This document shows positions 15,764 to 24,400 of a DNA stretch of 64,000 nucleotides, piece after piece. Source of the DNA: CALEMW01 sp035447065. Its GTDB lineage: Bacteria; Krumholzibacteriota; Krumholzibacteriia; LZORAL124-64-63. The notes beneath the pieces were generated by a model. That model searched no databases. It worked only from the letters and a program-made list of their open reading frames with translations, and had not been told where the DNA came from. A program made the translations under genes and the position numbers. The stretch is from the NCBI GenBank assembly GCA_035447065.1, contig DAOTGJ010000012.1, positions 1 through 64,000 of the forward strand. The letters run 5' to 3'. The stretch's first letter is position 1, and each line of letters starts with the position of its first letter.

Positions 15764-16705
15764 GTGACCGCCATGACGCCCCTCGCCAACGACGCGACCC
15801 GGAGCCTGACGGCTTCCGGGGCGCCGGCGCGCGGGCCCCAGGAGGCGGCGCTGACCAAGGCGGCGGAGGAGTTCGAGGGCCTGTTCCTCAACCTGCTGCT
15901 CAAGAGCATGCGCAGCACGGTCATCGAATCGGACCTGACCGACAGCGGCGGGGGCATGGCCACCTACCGCGAGATGCTGGACCAGGAGCTGGCCGGCCAG
16001 CTGGCCGGCACCGGCGGCCTGGGCGTGAAGGACATGATCCTGCAGCGCTACCTGCCCCTGCTGCAGGAGCAGGCGGGAACCGGTGACGGCGGGGACGCGT
16101 CCGCGCCCGTGCCGACCCCGGCCAGGCCGGCCGTGCGTCGGGCCCTGGAGGCCTACGGCGCACGGCCGCCGCAGCCCGCCGCGGCGCCGGCCGAGTCCAC
16201 GACCGCGGCGCCCACGGCGAACACTCCCGCGGCCCAGGACACCCTGACCGACCGCGCCGCCCGCGCCGGCACCGCGGTGGCCGACACCCTGCGCACCTAC
16301 GGCCCCGCCATCGAGGCGGCCGCCGCGGCCACCGGCGTGGACCGGGAGCTCATCCTGGCGGTCATGGTGAAGGAGTCGTCGGGACGGCCCGACGCCGTGT
16401 CGGCCAAGGGCGCGCGGGGGCTCATGCAACTCATGCCGGCCACGGCCGCGGAGATGGGCGTGACCGATCCCGCCGATCCCGCGCAGAACATCATGGGCGG
16501 CGCCCGCTACCTGGCCTGGCTCCAGGAGCGCTACGGCGACGACCTGCCCCTGGTCCTGGCCGGCTACAACGCCGGCCCGGGCCATGTGGAACGCGCCGGC
16601 CGCGCCGTGCCGGAGTTCCGCGAGACCCAGGACTACGTGCAGCGCGTGGGCGGCCTCTACGCCGAACTGCGCGCCGACGCCCCCAACCAGGAGGCCGAGC
16701 GATGA
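15764..16705 (+). CDS. flgJ: FlgJ with a C-terminal SLT lytic transglycosylase domain
   Basis: This 313-residue protein starts at GTG. Residues about 25-100 are the rod-binding domain (AEEFEGLFLNLLLKSMR, GGGMATYREMLDQELAGQLA). A Pro/Ala-rich linker (105-175) leads to a domain with VMVKESSGRPDAVSAKGARG, LMQLMPATA and LAGYNAGPG, the Slt70-type transglycosylase signature; Glu204 would be the catalytic acid. It would open peptidoglycan for the growing rod. Enteric FlgJ carries a glucosaminidase domain in this position, so the second domain is of a different enzyme family. Confidence 0.93.
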   Translation: MTAMTPLANDATRSLTASGAPARGPQEAALTKAAEEFEGLFLNLLLKSMRSTVIESDLTDSGGGMATYREMLDQELAGQLAGTGGLGVKDMILQRYLPLLQEQAGTGDGGDASAPVPTPARPAVRRALEAYGARPPQPAAAPAESTTAAPTANTPAAQDTLTDRAARAGTAVADTLRTYGPAIEAAAAATGVDRELILAVMVKESSGRPDAVSAKGARGLMQLMPATAAEMGVTDPADPAQNIMGGARYLAWLQERYGDDLPLVLAGYNAGPGHVERAGRAVPEFRETQDYVQRVGGLYAELRADAPNQEAER

Positions 16706-17214
16706 CCACCGCGACCCGCCCCTCCGCCGCCATGCTCCGCCTGCGCGACGCCCTCGCGCGGGAGGTCCGCGTGGACGCGGAACTGCTCCGGACCCTGACC
16801 CAGCAGAACCGCCTGCTGCGGCTGCACGACACCGGGAGCCTGCACGAGCTGGCCGACGCCTGGGCCGCGCGCCAGGCCGAGGCCGACGGGGTGCGCCAGC
16901 GCCGCATCGAGGCCCAGGAGGCCGCGGCCCGCGAGCTGGGCCTGCCGGCCGACGCCCGCCTCAGCACCATCACGGAGCGGCCGGTGGCAGGCGCCAACGA
17001 GGTGCGCGCGCTGTCCACGGCCCTGCGCACCACGGTGGAGGCGCTGGAGCGCCAGAACGCCCTGAACGACCGCCTGGCCCGCTTCTGCCTGGACCTGGTG
17101 GCGGGCGAGGCCGAGGCCGTGAGCCACGGCCTGCGTTCGCGCAGCGGCACCTACGACGGCAGCGGCGCCCTCTCCGCCACGGCGGGCGGCGGCGTGATCA
17201 CCCGGAAGGCCTGA
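16702..17214 (+). CDS. flgN: FlgN-like chaperone for FlgK and FlgL
   Basis: This 170-residue, mostly helical protein overlaps the flgJ stop by 4 nt (ATGA). It has long amphipathic coils (residues 10-70 and 100-150) and a short C-terminal GTYDGSGAL segment similar to the tail of FlgN proteins. FlgN binds FlgK and FlgL in the cytoplasm before export; here it directly precedes both. Sequence identity of this family is low, so the name rests on coil pattern, size and position. Confidence 0.8.
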   Translation: MTTATRPSAAMLRLRDALAREVRVDAELLRTLTQQNRLLRLHDTGSLHELADAWAARQAEADGVRQRRIEAQEAAARELGLPADARLSTITERPVAGANEVRALSTALRTTVEALERQNALNDRLARFCLDLVAGEAEAVSHGLRSRSGTYDGSGALSATAGGGVITRKA

Positions 17215-17223
17215 GGAGGACCC

Positions 17224-18452
17224 ATGGGCATCAACCGCATCCTCGACATCGGACTCTCGGGCCTGTTCTCCGCCGGCGCGGCCATGCAGACGTCCAGCCA
17301 CAACATCGCCAACGTGAACACCCAGGGGTACACGCGTCAGGGCGTGTCCACGGGCACGCGGCTGGCGCTGAACACCAGCTACGGCATGCTGGGCGGCGGC
17401 GCCGACGTGCTGGGCGTGCGCCGCCTCACGGACCAGTTCCTGGTGGGCCGCCTGCGCGACCAGTCGTCCCAGCTCGCCCGCTACGACCAGGCCGACGTGG
17501 CCCTGCAGGAGGTGGAGGCCCTCATGGGCACCCCCGCCGAGAACCATCTGGGCACCACCCTGGACGCCTTCTTCTCCGCCTGGAGCGAGCTGGCCTCGCC
17601 GCCGGTGACCACCGCCCTGCGCGAGGACGTGCTCAACAAGGGCAAGCTCCTGGCGGGCGACCTGAGCACCACCGCCGCGGGCCTGGACCAGCTCGCGGTG
17701 GAGATGGACGAGCAGATCGAGGCCTCGGTGACCACCCTCAACAGCCTGCTGCAGGGCGTGGCGGACCTGAACCGCCAGATCCTGCTGGCCGAGGGCCCCG
17801 GCCAGACCGCCAACGACCTGCGCGACCAGCGCGAGTACCTGCTCTGCCAGATCTCCGACCTGGCCAAGGTGGACGTGGCCGAGCGCAGCGACGGCACCGT
17901 GGACATCATCCTCTCCGGCCGCTCCGTGGTGGTGCGCGGCGAGGTGCAGCAGCTGGAGCTGTCGCGCGANNNNNNNNNNNNNNNNNNNNNNNNNNNNNNN
18001 NNNNNNNNNNNNNNNNNNNNNNNNNNNNNNNNNNNNNNNNNNNNNNNNNNNNNNNNNNNNNNNNNNNNNCCACCATCGCCGTGAACCAGGAGCTGGTGGA
18101 CGACCCGGAGCTGGTGGCCCTCAGCCGCAGCGGCCTCTCGGGCGACACGGACGTGGCCCGCGAGATCGCCGGCCTGGGCCTGGAAGATCCGGTGGACGGG
18201 GAGGAGACCCTGCCCGCCGTCTTCGGCAGCCTCATCACGCAGATCGCCTCCGACGCGGCGGCCACGCGGCTGCAGCTCGAGAGCCAGACCCAGGTGGTGG
18301 ACGCCCTCAACACCCGTCTGGACGCCGTGCGCGGCGTGAGCCTGGACGAGGAGGCGGCCGACATGGCCCGCTACCAGAACGCATACGCCGCCTCCGCCAA
18401 GGTGGTGGCCGCGGCGCAGACCCTCTTCAGCACCGTGCTGGAGATGCTCTAA
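17224..18452 (+). CDS. flgK: Hook-filament junction protein FlgK, interrupted by an assembly gap
   Basis: The N-terminal 248 residues (LDIGLSGLFSAGAAMQTSSHNIANVNTQGYTRQGV to the coil around 190-230, LRDQREYLLCQISDLAKVDV) and the C-terminal ~125 residues (VSLDEEAADMARYQNAYAASAKVVAAAQTLF) are clear FlgK. Between them are 100 N, and the two coding parts are in different frames relative to the N count, so the real gap has another length. The missing piece is the variable central domain. FlgK proteins usually have 450-550 residues, so roughly 100 or more are probably absent. GAGGACCC precedes the ATG. Confidence 0.93.
17970..18069. other. Assembly gap (100 N) inside flgK
   Basis: Exactly 100 undetermined bases, the conventional placeholder for a gap of unknown size. 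The flgK reading frame shifts across it, confirming that the number is not a measured length. Confidence 0.97.
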
Positions 18453-18468
18453 CGAGCGAGGAAGGACC

Positions 18469-20025
18469 ATGGCCTTGCGAGTGACCGAACATCAGATCGC
18501 GCAGATGATCTACCTGGGCACCCAGAACAACCTGGGGCGCATGGCCGAGCTGCAGGAGCAGAGCGCCAGCGGCCGCCGCGTGAACTCCTACGCCGACGAC
18601 CCGCGCGGCGTGAGCCTGACGCGGCACTACGAGTCGCTGCTGTCGCAGAACGACCAGTACCGCAGCAACATCGGCCGCGCACGGACCATCGTGGAGAACA
18701 CGGACACGGCGCTGCAGGACCTCCTGGAGGTGCTGCGCGACGCCGCCACCGTGGCCCGCCGCGAGGTCTCCGGCGCGTCCAGCAACTGGCAGACGCGCAA
18801 CGTGGGCGCGGCGGAGGTGGAGGGCGTCATCGGCCAGGCCATCTCGCTGCTCAACCAGTCCGTGGAGGGCAGCTCGCTCTTCGGCGGCTTCCGCACGGAC
18901 CTGGATCCGTTCATCCGCTCGGCCACCGGCGAGGTGCAGTACCAGGGCGACACCAACATCATGCAGGTGCGCATCGGACCCAGCACGCAGATCGGCATCA
19001 ACGTGCCGGGCAGCGAGCTGCTGGGCTCGGACCGCTCGGTGCTGTCCGGCTTCGGCGACCTCTCGCCGCGGCTGGATCCCACCACGGCCCTGTCGGCCAT
19101 CAGCCACGGCAACGGCTGGAGCATGGGCAGCATCCAGTTCACCGACGCCAGCGGCATCGAGAAGACGGTGGACCTCAGCGGCGCCGGGACCATCGCCGAC
19201 GTGATCTCCATCCTGGGCGCCGCGGGCCTGACCGCGGCCATCAGCGCCGACGGCAGCGGCCTCGCCGTGACCGACCCCGCGGGCGGCCCCCTGAGCATCC
19301 GCGACGCCGCGGGCGGCGACACGGCCACCACCCTGGGCATCGTGGGCGCGTCCGACGCCGGCGTCATCGACGGTTCGGACATCCGCGCCTCGGCGGGCTG
19401 GACCCAGAACCTGGTGGACATCGACTCGCTGGCCGGGGCCCTGCCCCTGGGCTCCATCCACCTGGAGATGGACGGCCAGGACGTGACCATCGACCTGAGC
19501 GCCGCCGCCACCCTGGACGACGTGCGCACGGCCTTCGAGAGCGCCGTCACCGCGGCGGGCCTGCCGCCGCTGACCATGGAGCTGTCCGGGGCGGCCATCA
19601 ACGTGGTCTCCATCACGGGCGCCTCCTGGGTCATCTCCAACGAGCCCGGCGACGGCACCGCCGACGCGCTGGGCCTCTCGGGCGAAGGCCGCCCCGCGCG
19701 CCTCTTCGGCACCCTGGAGAACCTGGTGGCCGCCCTGCGCGCCGACGACACCACGGCCATCCGGACGGCCATCGGCGAGCTGGAGGGCATCGAGCAGCAC
19801 ATCCTGGAGCTGGAGATCCAGGTGGCCGGCCGCGAGACCATGCTGGACTGGATGGACGGGCTGCTCACGGACCGCGACCTGCAGCTGGAGACCAACCTCA
19901 GCAAGGTGCGCGACGCGGACATCATCGAGGTGGCGTCCAACCTGGCCCAGGCCGAGACCGCCTACCAGGCCAGCCTGCTGGTCTCCAGCAAGCTGCTCCA
20001 GATGAACCTGTTCCATTACCTGTAG
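18469..20025 (+). CDS. flgL: Hook-filament junction protein FlgL with internal flagellin-IN-like repeats
   Basis: This 518-residue protein has the flagellin-type N-terminus (MALRVTEHQIAQMIYLGTQ, SGRRVNSYADDPRG) and C-terminus (NLAQAETAYQASLLVSSKLLQMNLFHYL). FlgL is usually 300-400 residues. The extra length is a central section (about 200-410) with two copies of a flagellin hook IN-like unit: a strand, TIADVISILGAAG or TLDDVRTAFESAV, then a second strand pair. GAAGGACC precedes the ATG. Confidence 0.93.
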   Translation: MALRVTEHQIAQMIYLGTQNNLGRMAELQEQSASGRRVNSYADDPRGVSLTRHYESLLSQNDQYRSNIGRARTIVENTDTALQDLLEVLRDAATVARREVSGASSNWQTRNVGAAEVEGVIGQAISLLNQSVEGSSLFGGFRTDLDPFIRSATGEVQYQGDTNIMQVRIGPSTQIGINVPGSELLGSDRSVLSGFGDLSPRLDPTTALSAISHGNGWSMGSIQFTDASGIEKTVDLSGAGTIADVISILGAAGLTAAISADGSGLAVTDPAGGPLSIRDAAGGDTATTLGIVGASDAGVIDGSDIRASAGWTQNLVDIDSLAGALPLGSIHLEMDGQDVTIDLSAAATLDDVRTAFESAVTAAGLPPLTMELSGAAINVVSITGASWVISNEPGDGTADALGLSGEGRPARLFGTLENLVAALRADDTTAIRTAIGELEGIEQHILELEIQVAGRETMLDWMDGLLTDRDLQLETNLSKVRDADIIEVASNLAQAETAYQASLLVSSKLLQMNLFHYL

Positions 20026-20049
20026 TCGAACCCGAGCGGAGGACGACCG

Positions 20050-20580
20050 ATGAACGCCAAGTCCCACGACCTGACCCGGACCCCCGACGCGGACCTGATC
20101 CTCCTGCCCGAGGGCCTGGTGGGCCTGCCGGAACTGAAGCGCTGGGTGCTGCTGGAGAACGATCCGCCGCTGCCCATCCGCTGGCTGGCCAGCCTGGACC
20201 GCGAGGGGTTCCGCCTGCCGGTGACCGAGCCGGGCTGGTTCGACCCCGATTACGCCTTCGATCTGGACGACCGCGCGGAGCAGGCCCTGCAGGTGCGCCG
20301 GGCCGAGGATCTGGCCGTGCTGATCGTCACCACGGTGACGGCGGGCGGGGAGCGGATCACGGGCAACCTGACGGCGCCGTTGGTGGTCAACATCCACAGC
20401 CGCAAGGGGTTGCAGTACATCCTGGACGATCGAAAGTATTCCTTGCACGCCGAGATCGATTCTGTCAGGTTCGGCCTGGCCATCGCCGAGCCGGACAGCG
20501 ACGCAGCGGATTCGTCCGTGGACAGCGCCGCTCCGGCCCAGTATTCTGAGGACGGGGAGCCCGTCCTGGTGGACGGCTAG
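20050..20580 (+). CDS. fliW: Flagellar assembly factor FliW
   Basis: This 176-residue protein has the FliW pattern: LPEGLVGLPELKRWVLLE at the start, a central LAVLIVTTV strand and ITGNLTAPLVVNIHSRKGLQ near residue 110, plus an acidic tail. FliW binds both flagellin and CsrA, releasing CsrA when flagellin is exported. It is followed by csrA, the conserved partner arrangement. GGAGGACGACC precedes the ATG. Confidence 0.95.
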   Translation: MNAKSHDLTRTPDADLILLPEGLVGLPELKRWVLLENDPPLPIRWLASLDREGFRLPVTEPGWFDPDYAFDLDDRAEQALQVRRAEDLAVLIVTTVTAGGERITGNLTAPLVVNIHSRKGLQYILDDRKYSLHAEIDSVRFGLAIAEPDSDAADSSVDSAAPAQYSEDGEPVLVDG

Positions 20581-20646
20581 CGCGACGGATCGTCACAGCC
20601 CGGATCCCGCCCACACGCGCCGGGCCCAGCGGGACATGGAGGTCAC

Positions 20647-20910
20647 GTGCTCATCCTCAGCCGCAAACGGAACGAGAAGATCATGATCGGAGACAACATC
20701 TCCATCATGATCGTGGACATCCGTGGCGATCAGGTGCAGGTCGGCATCGACGCCCCGCGCTCCATCCCGGTCCACCGCCATGAGATCTATGAAGAGATCA
20801 AGGGCGTGACCCTCAGCGCCGCGGAGACCGACCCGGCGGACCTGGGCAAGCTGCGCGGCCGCAAGAACGGCAAGCCGCAGCCCAAGCCGGAGGACGGGAA
20901 GAAGGACTAG
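20647..20910 (+). CDS. csrA: Translational regulator CsrA
   Basis: This 87-residue protein starts at GTG (MLILSRKRNEKIMIGDNISIMIVDI, VQVGIDAPRSIPVHRHEIYEEI), matching CsrA throughout the first 60 residues; the last 25 are a basic and acidic tail longer than in E. coli (61 residues). CsrA dimers bind GGA motifs near ribosome sites. Likely target here is the fliC leader, with FliW as antagonist. ATGGAGG lies upstream of the GTG. Confidence 0.96.
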   Translation: MLILSRKRNEKIMIGDNISIMIVDIRGDQVQVGIDAPRSIPVHRHEIYEEIKGVTLSAAETDPADLGKLRGRKNGKPQPKPEDGKKD

Positions 20911-20919
20911 GGGAGTCCG

Positions 20920-21249
20920 TCAGACGCGACGGTTCAGGAAGCACGGCGCCTCGGCGTCGTGCTTTTTCGTGCGGGGGCCCCGGTCGTTGAGGCGCTGCAG
21001 CTCGCGGGCGGCGTCGGCCTTGCCCCGGGCCAGGGCCTCGCCCAGCTCCAGGTCCAGGGCCTGCACCTGCGCCACGATGGCCAGCACGGCCTCGGGCACG
21101 GGCCGGTCCGCGGGGCGGGCGGCGTCCAGATCGTGCAGGAGATCGGCGCGGCGGGCCAGCAGGGCCTCGGCGGCGGGGAAGTCGCCCGCCGCCAGCGCCT
21201 CGCGCAGGGCCTCGGTCACGCTCAGGATGTCGCGGGCCAGGGTTTCCAT
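20920..21249 (-). CDS. FliT-like small flagellar chaperone
   Basis: This 109-residue helical protein (METLARDILSVTEALREALAAGDF, EALLARRADLLHDL, a second coil about 55-90) is encoded after fliS, where FliT is usually found. FliT-type proteins escort FliD to the export gate. The start chosen is the Met overlapping the end of fliS; a longer frame upstream is Arg/Pro-rich and implausible. Its last codons overlap a terminator hairpin serving csrA on the other strand. Identity is by position and fold pattern. Confidence 0.68.
   Translation of the reverse strand: METLARDILSVTEALREALAAGDFPAAEALLARRADLLHDLDAARPADRPVPEAVLAIVAQVQALDLELGEALARGKADAARELQRLNDRGPRTKKHDAEAPCFLNRRV
20938..20967 (+). terminator. 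Terminator of csrA, inside the 3' end of the FliT-like gene
   Basis: AAGCACGGCGCC (20939-20950) pairs with GGCGTCGTGCTT (20953-20964), one G-U pair and a 2-nt loop, followed by more T. It lies 28 nt after the csrA stop and within the coding end of the converging gene. Confidence 0.8.
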
Positions 21250-21253
21250 GGGA

Positions 21254-21784
21254 TCAGACGGCCACGCAGAGGTTGGTGCGGCGCTCGTCCGCGGTCTCGG
21301 ACGGCGCGGCCTCCGGGGCCGGCCGCGAGGAAGCACGATCCATGCCCACGTTGCCGATGTCCTCGGCCGGCACGGAATCCATGGCGGGGCCGCGGCGGTG
21401 CTCGGGCCGGTTCGCCAGCAGGGGCACCTCGCGCCAGGCGGCCAGCAGGGGGCGCAGGGTGCGCTTCACGTGGTCGATGTGCACGGGGTCGCGGTCGATG
21501 CTCAGCTCCGTCAGCTCCCGGTGGCAGAAGCGGTAGAGGGCCGACAGGTCGCGCGTGAAGCTCGCGCCGGCCTCGTGGTCCAGGGCCGCCTCCAGCTCGT
21601 TGAGGATCGCCTGCACCTTGCCCACGTTCAGTGCGCGCTCGGCGATGTCGCCGTCCAGCAGCGCCTGCAGCGTGCGGTCCAGGAAGCGGTCCATGCCCTC
21701 GTAGAGCATCACGATCATGCGTTCCGGGGTGACCGACTGGACGGCCACGGTCTGGTACTGGCGGATGTTGCGGGCGTGCAGCAT
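21254..21784 (-). CDS. fliS: Flagellin chaperone FliS
   Basis: A 176-residue protein. The first 125 residues match FliS (YQTVAVQSVTPERMIVMLYEG, a four-helix pattern, ASFTRDLSALYRFCHRELTEL). FliS caps the flagellin C-terminus before export. A C-terminal tail of about 50 residues (SVPAEDIGNVGMDRASSRPA...) is beyond the usual 120-140 length and has no known role. Located after fliD, as in many species. Confidence 0.92.
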   Translation of the reverse strand: MLHARNIRQYQTVAVQSVTPERMIVMLYEGMDRFLDRTLQALLDGDIAERALNVGKVQAILNELEAALDHEAGASFTRDLSALYRFCHRELTELSIDRDPVHIDHVKRTLRPLLAAWREVPLLANRPEHRRGPAMDSVPAEDIGNVGMDRASSRPAPEAAPSETADERRTNLCVAV

Positions 21785-21811
21785 GGGTCCTGGGCGCTCC
21801 TTCAGTGCGTT

Positions 21812-23146
21812 CTAGCTGTTGCTCGAGCCGATGACGGTGAAGCTGGACAGGGCGCTGCCCTGGCTGCTCAGCGTGGCGATGAGCGACTCCATGGCCGTGA
21901 ACTGGGCCTTGATGCGCTCCTCGTACGAGGCCACCATGCGCTCGTAGCGCTCGATGGCCCGCTCGGACGATTCGATGCGGTCGTCCAGGGCCTCGTCGCT
22001 CACGGCCAGCAGGCCGTTCTCGCTGTCGGTCAGGTCCTCCAGGGCCAGACCCAGCTGCGACACGGTGCCCACGTGGTCGCCGTTGGTGACGAAGAGGTCG
22101 CGCACGCCGGTGTAGTCCGTGGCCACGGCCTCGGTGAAGGCGCTCTCGTCGAAGCTCAGCAGGCCGTCCTCGGCCTGCTTGATCCCCACCTGGGAGAGCA
22201 TGGAGAAGTCGGCGCCCGGCAGGGCGGTGGTCATCACGCGCTGCACGCGGTCGACCACGCTGCGCAGGCTGCCGTCGCCCCGCAGTGTGGCGTCGTCCTG
22301 GCGCTGCATCTCCACGTAGTTGAACAGCTCGTTGTAGGCGTCCACGAACCCCTGGACCTTCTCCATGATCCCCTCGGGATCCACGGACACGTCCAGGCTG
22401 AACGTGGTGCCGGCGTCGGCCGCCAGCAGGTCGATGGTCACGCCCTCGATGGCCGAGGCCAGGCTGTTGGTCTGGCTGCTGACCGTGAGGCCGTCGATGA
22501 TCACCTCGGCGTTGCCGGCCGGGTTCACGTTGGTGAACGCGGGGCCGGTGCCGCCGGTCAGGCCGCTGGCGTCGATGGAGAACGCGGCGTCCGTGCCGGT
22601 CTCCTCCGCGGTCAGAACCAGGTAGTTGCCGCCGGTCTCGCTGCCGTCGTTCAGGATGGTGGCCGTGACCGGAGCGCCCGATTCGTTGATGGCGAAACGG
22701 AGGTCGCTCAGGCTGCTGGCCCCGGCGGTGAGCTCGATGTTGTAGGTGTCGCCGCCGGCGAGGATGGTGAAGGTGCCGGTGCCCACGCTGTCCGTGGAGG
22801 AGTCGAACCCCTGCGACCGCTCCTTCTGGGCGGTGGCCAGGGCGTTGACCGTGATCTCGTAGGACCCCTGCTGGGCCAGGTAGCCGGCCGACGCCGTGAG
22901 CAGGTCCTCCTGGCCCGAGACGGCGCTCAGGGAGCTGTACTCCCGGGGCGTGTCCAGGTCCTGGACCTTCTCCAGCAGGGCCTGCAGCTTGCCGCGCAGG
23001 TCGCCGTACGCGCTCTTCTTCTGCTGGAAACCCTGGATCCGGGTCTCCAGCCGGTTGATGGGCGCGCGGCGCAGGGCCACCAGCTGGGACACGATGGTCC
23101 CGGTGTCCAATCCGCTCGCGATGCCGCTGAACGAGAACGTGCTCAT
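21812..23146 (-). CDS. fliD: Filament cap protein FliD
   Basis: This 444-residue protein starts MSTFSFSGIASGLDTGTIVSQL, the typical FliD N-terminus. It has a flagellin hook IN-like part (LTAGASSLSDLRFAINESGAPV), a central conserved VEGVTIDL-like strand (IEGVTIDLLAADAG) and a C-terminal coil (AIERYERMVASYEERIKAQFTAMESLI). It forms the cap that polymerises flagellin. It lies between fliC and fliS on minus and is probably transcribed with fliC by readthrough. GGGAGG precedes the ATG. Confidence 0.95.
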   Translation of the reverse strand: MSTFSFSGIASGLDTGTIVSQLVALRRAPINRLETRIQGFQQKKSAYGDLRGKLQALLEKVQDLDTPREYSSLSAVSGQEDLLTASAGYLAQQGSYEITVNALATAQKERSQGFDSSTDSVGTGTFTILAGGDTYNIELTAGASSLSDLRFAINESGAPVTATILNDGSETGGNYLVLTAEETGTDAAFSIDASGLTGGTGPAFTNVNPAGNAEVIIDGLTVSSQTNSLASAIEGVTIDLLAADAGTTFSLDVSVDPEGIMEKVQGFVDAYNELFNYVEMQRQDDATLRGDGSLRSVVDRVQRVMTTALPGADFSMLSQVGIKQAEDGLLSFDESAFTEAVATDYTGVRDLFVTNGDHVGTVSQLGLALEDLTDSENGLLAVSDEALDDRIESSERAIERYERMVASYEERIKAQFTAMESLIATLSSQGSALSSFTVIGSSNS

Positions 23147-23175
23147 GATCGCCTCCCTACGGTCATGATCCCGCG

Positions 23176-23204
23176 GCGGAGCCCCCCGGGATGGGGGGCC
23201 CCGC
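23176..23204 (-). terminator. Stem-loop between fliC and fliD (possible attenuator)
   Basis: GCGGAGCCCCCC (23176-23187) pairs with GGGGGGCCCCGC (23193-23204) around a 5-nt loop, with one weak pair. There is no T run, so it may stabilise the fliC mRNA or reduce readthrough into fliD rather than stop it fully. Confidence 0.5.
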
Positions 23205-23219
23205 CCTCGGAGTTGCGGC

Positions 23220-24053
23220 TTACTGGAGCAGGCTCAGAGCCATCTGGGGGCTCATGTTGGCCTGGGCCAGGACGGACACGCCGGCCTGCTGCAGGATCTG
23301 GCTGCTGGTCATCGTGCTGGTCTCGGCAGCGATGTCCACGTCGCGGATCCGGCTGTTGGCGGCGGACACGTTCTCACGGGTGTTCTCGATCGTCCGCATG
23401 GCGGACTCGAGACGGTTCTGGGTCACACCGAAGTCGGCGCGCCAGTCGTTCAGGGTGCTGATGGCGCTCTCGACAGCATCGATCGCCGTGAGGGCGTTGG
23501 AGTTGTCAGCGCCATCGACCTGCACCTGGGAGATGTCCACACCGAGGTCGTCGGCAGCCGTGGCGTTCGACAGGTCGATCTGGATGATGTCCGTGGTGTT
23601 GGTACCCACCAGGATGTCATTGGTGGTACCGCTGCCGTCCAGCAACTTGATGCCGTTGAACTCCGTGGCGTTCGAGATGCGGGTGATCTCCTGACCCAGA
23701 GCATCGAACTCCGAGTTGATGTACCCGCGCTCGCTGGCGCCCATGGTCTCGTTACCGGCCTGCTGCGCCAGCTCGCGCATGCGGATCAGGATCCCGGACA
23801 CCTCGTCCAGGGCGCCTTCCGCCAGCTGCACCATGGACACGCCGTCGGCGGCGTTCCGGTTGGCCTGCTCCAGAGCGCGGATGTCGCTCTTCATGGTCTC
23901 GGAGATGGCCAGACCGGCGGCGTCGTCGGCCGCGCGGTTGATCCGCAGACCGGAGCTCAGGCGCTCCAGCGAACGGTTCAGGGTCATGGTGCTCTTGTTC
24001 AGGTTCCGCTGGGCGTTCAGCGACGCGACGTTGGTGTTGATGCGAAGGGCCAT
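23220..24053 (-). CDS. fliC: Flagellin
   Basis: This 277-residue protein has the conserved flagellin ends: MALRINTNVASLNAQRNLNKS, GLRINRAADDAAGLAISE at the N-terminus and TSSQILQQAGVSVLAQANMSPQMALSLL at the C-terminus. The middle is short, so the filament would expose only a small variable surface. Base composition is less GC-extreme than its neighbours, as expected for a highly expressed gene. The ribosome site AAGGAGG lies inside a small hairpin and a CsrA motif, implying translational control. Confidence 0.97.
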   Translation of the reverse strand: MALRINTNVASLNAQRNLNKSTMTLNRSLERLSSGLRINRAADDAAGLAISETMKSDIRALEQANRNAADGVSMVQLAEGALDEVSGILIRMRELAQQAGNETMGASERGYINSEFDALGQEITRISNATEFNGIKLLDGSGTTNDILVGTNTTDIIQIDLSNATAADDLGVDISQVQVDGADNSNALTAIDAVESAISTLNDWRADFGVTQNRLESAMRTIENTRENVSAANSRIRDVDIAAETSTMTSSQILQQAGVSVLAQANMSPQMALSLLQ

Positions 24054-24060
24054 GGTCTTT

Positions 24061-24093
24061 CCTCCTTGAAAGGAATCGGAACGATCTTCCTTG
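24061..24093 (-). promoter_or_regulatory. CsrA-binding leader of fliC (two CANGGANG sites)
   Basis: In the minus-strand transcript CAAGGAAG (24086-24093) and CAAGGAGG (24061-24068) both match CANGGANG; the second includes the Shine-Dalgarno. TCCTT-GA-AAGGA (24063-24074) can fold the ribosome site into a small hairpin. This resembles the paired CsrA sites of the Bacillus subtilis hag leader. Binding is predicted, not shown. Confidence 0.6.
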
Positions 24094-24175
24094 GGGTGAT
24101 GCAGCCGGGTTGTGTGGTCGTTCGTCAGATCCTTCTGAGCTCCGACGCGCCCTGCTCCATCCGCAACTGGCCCTG

Positions 24176-24202
24176 TTATCGGGCCGGCCCCGAGTTTCCT
24201 TG
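24176..24202 (-). promoter_or_regulatory. Sigma-28 (FliA) promoter of fliC
   Basis: Minus strand: CAAGGAAA (24195-24202), 11 nt, CCCGATAA (24176-24183). The -10 matches 7 of 8 consensus bases and the spacing is exact; the -35 is degenerate. It gives a leader of about 115 nt containing the CsrA motifs. Confidence 0.7.
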
Positions 24203-24400
24203 AGGCATTTTTTTCAAGGAGGTTGTTTTGGTGATGGAACGAACCGACGGAAGGACCCCTCGCACACCGGCGGCGTCATGCTTCGCGGAACGCTGGAGCG
24301 GAGACGCGCGACCCGACGCCGCACGTCGGTTCATGCGTGCGGCATCTCGATGGTGCGGGGCATCAAACAGCAAGCGAGAGGATGCAAGGTCAAACTGTGC

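Noticed and set aside
17224..18452. Apparent frameshift in flgK.
   Set aside because: The frame change coincides with the 100-N gap of unknown length, so it is no evidence for a pseudogene.
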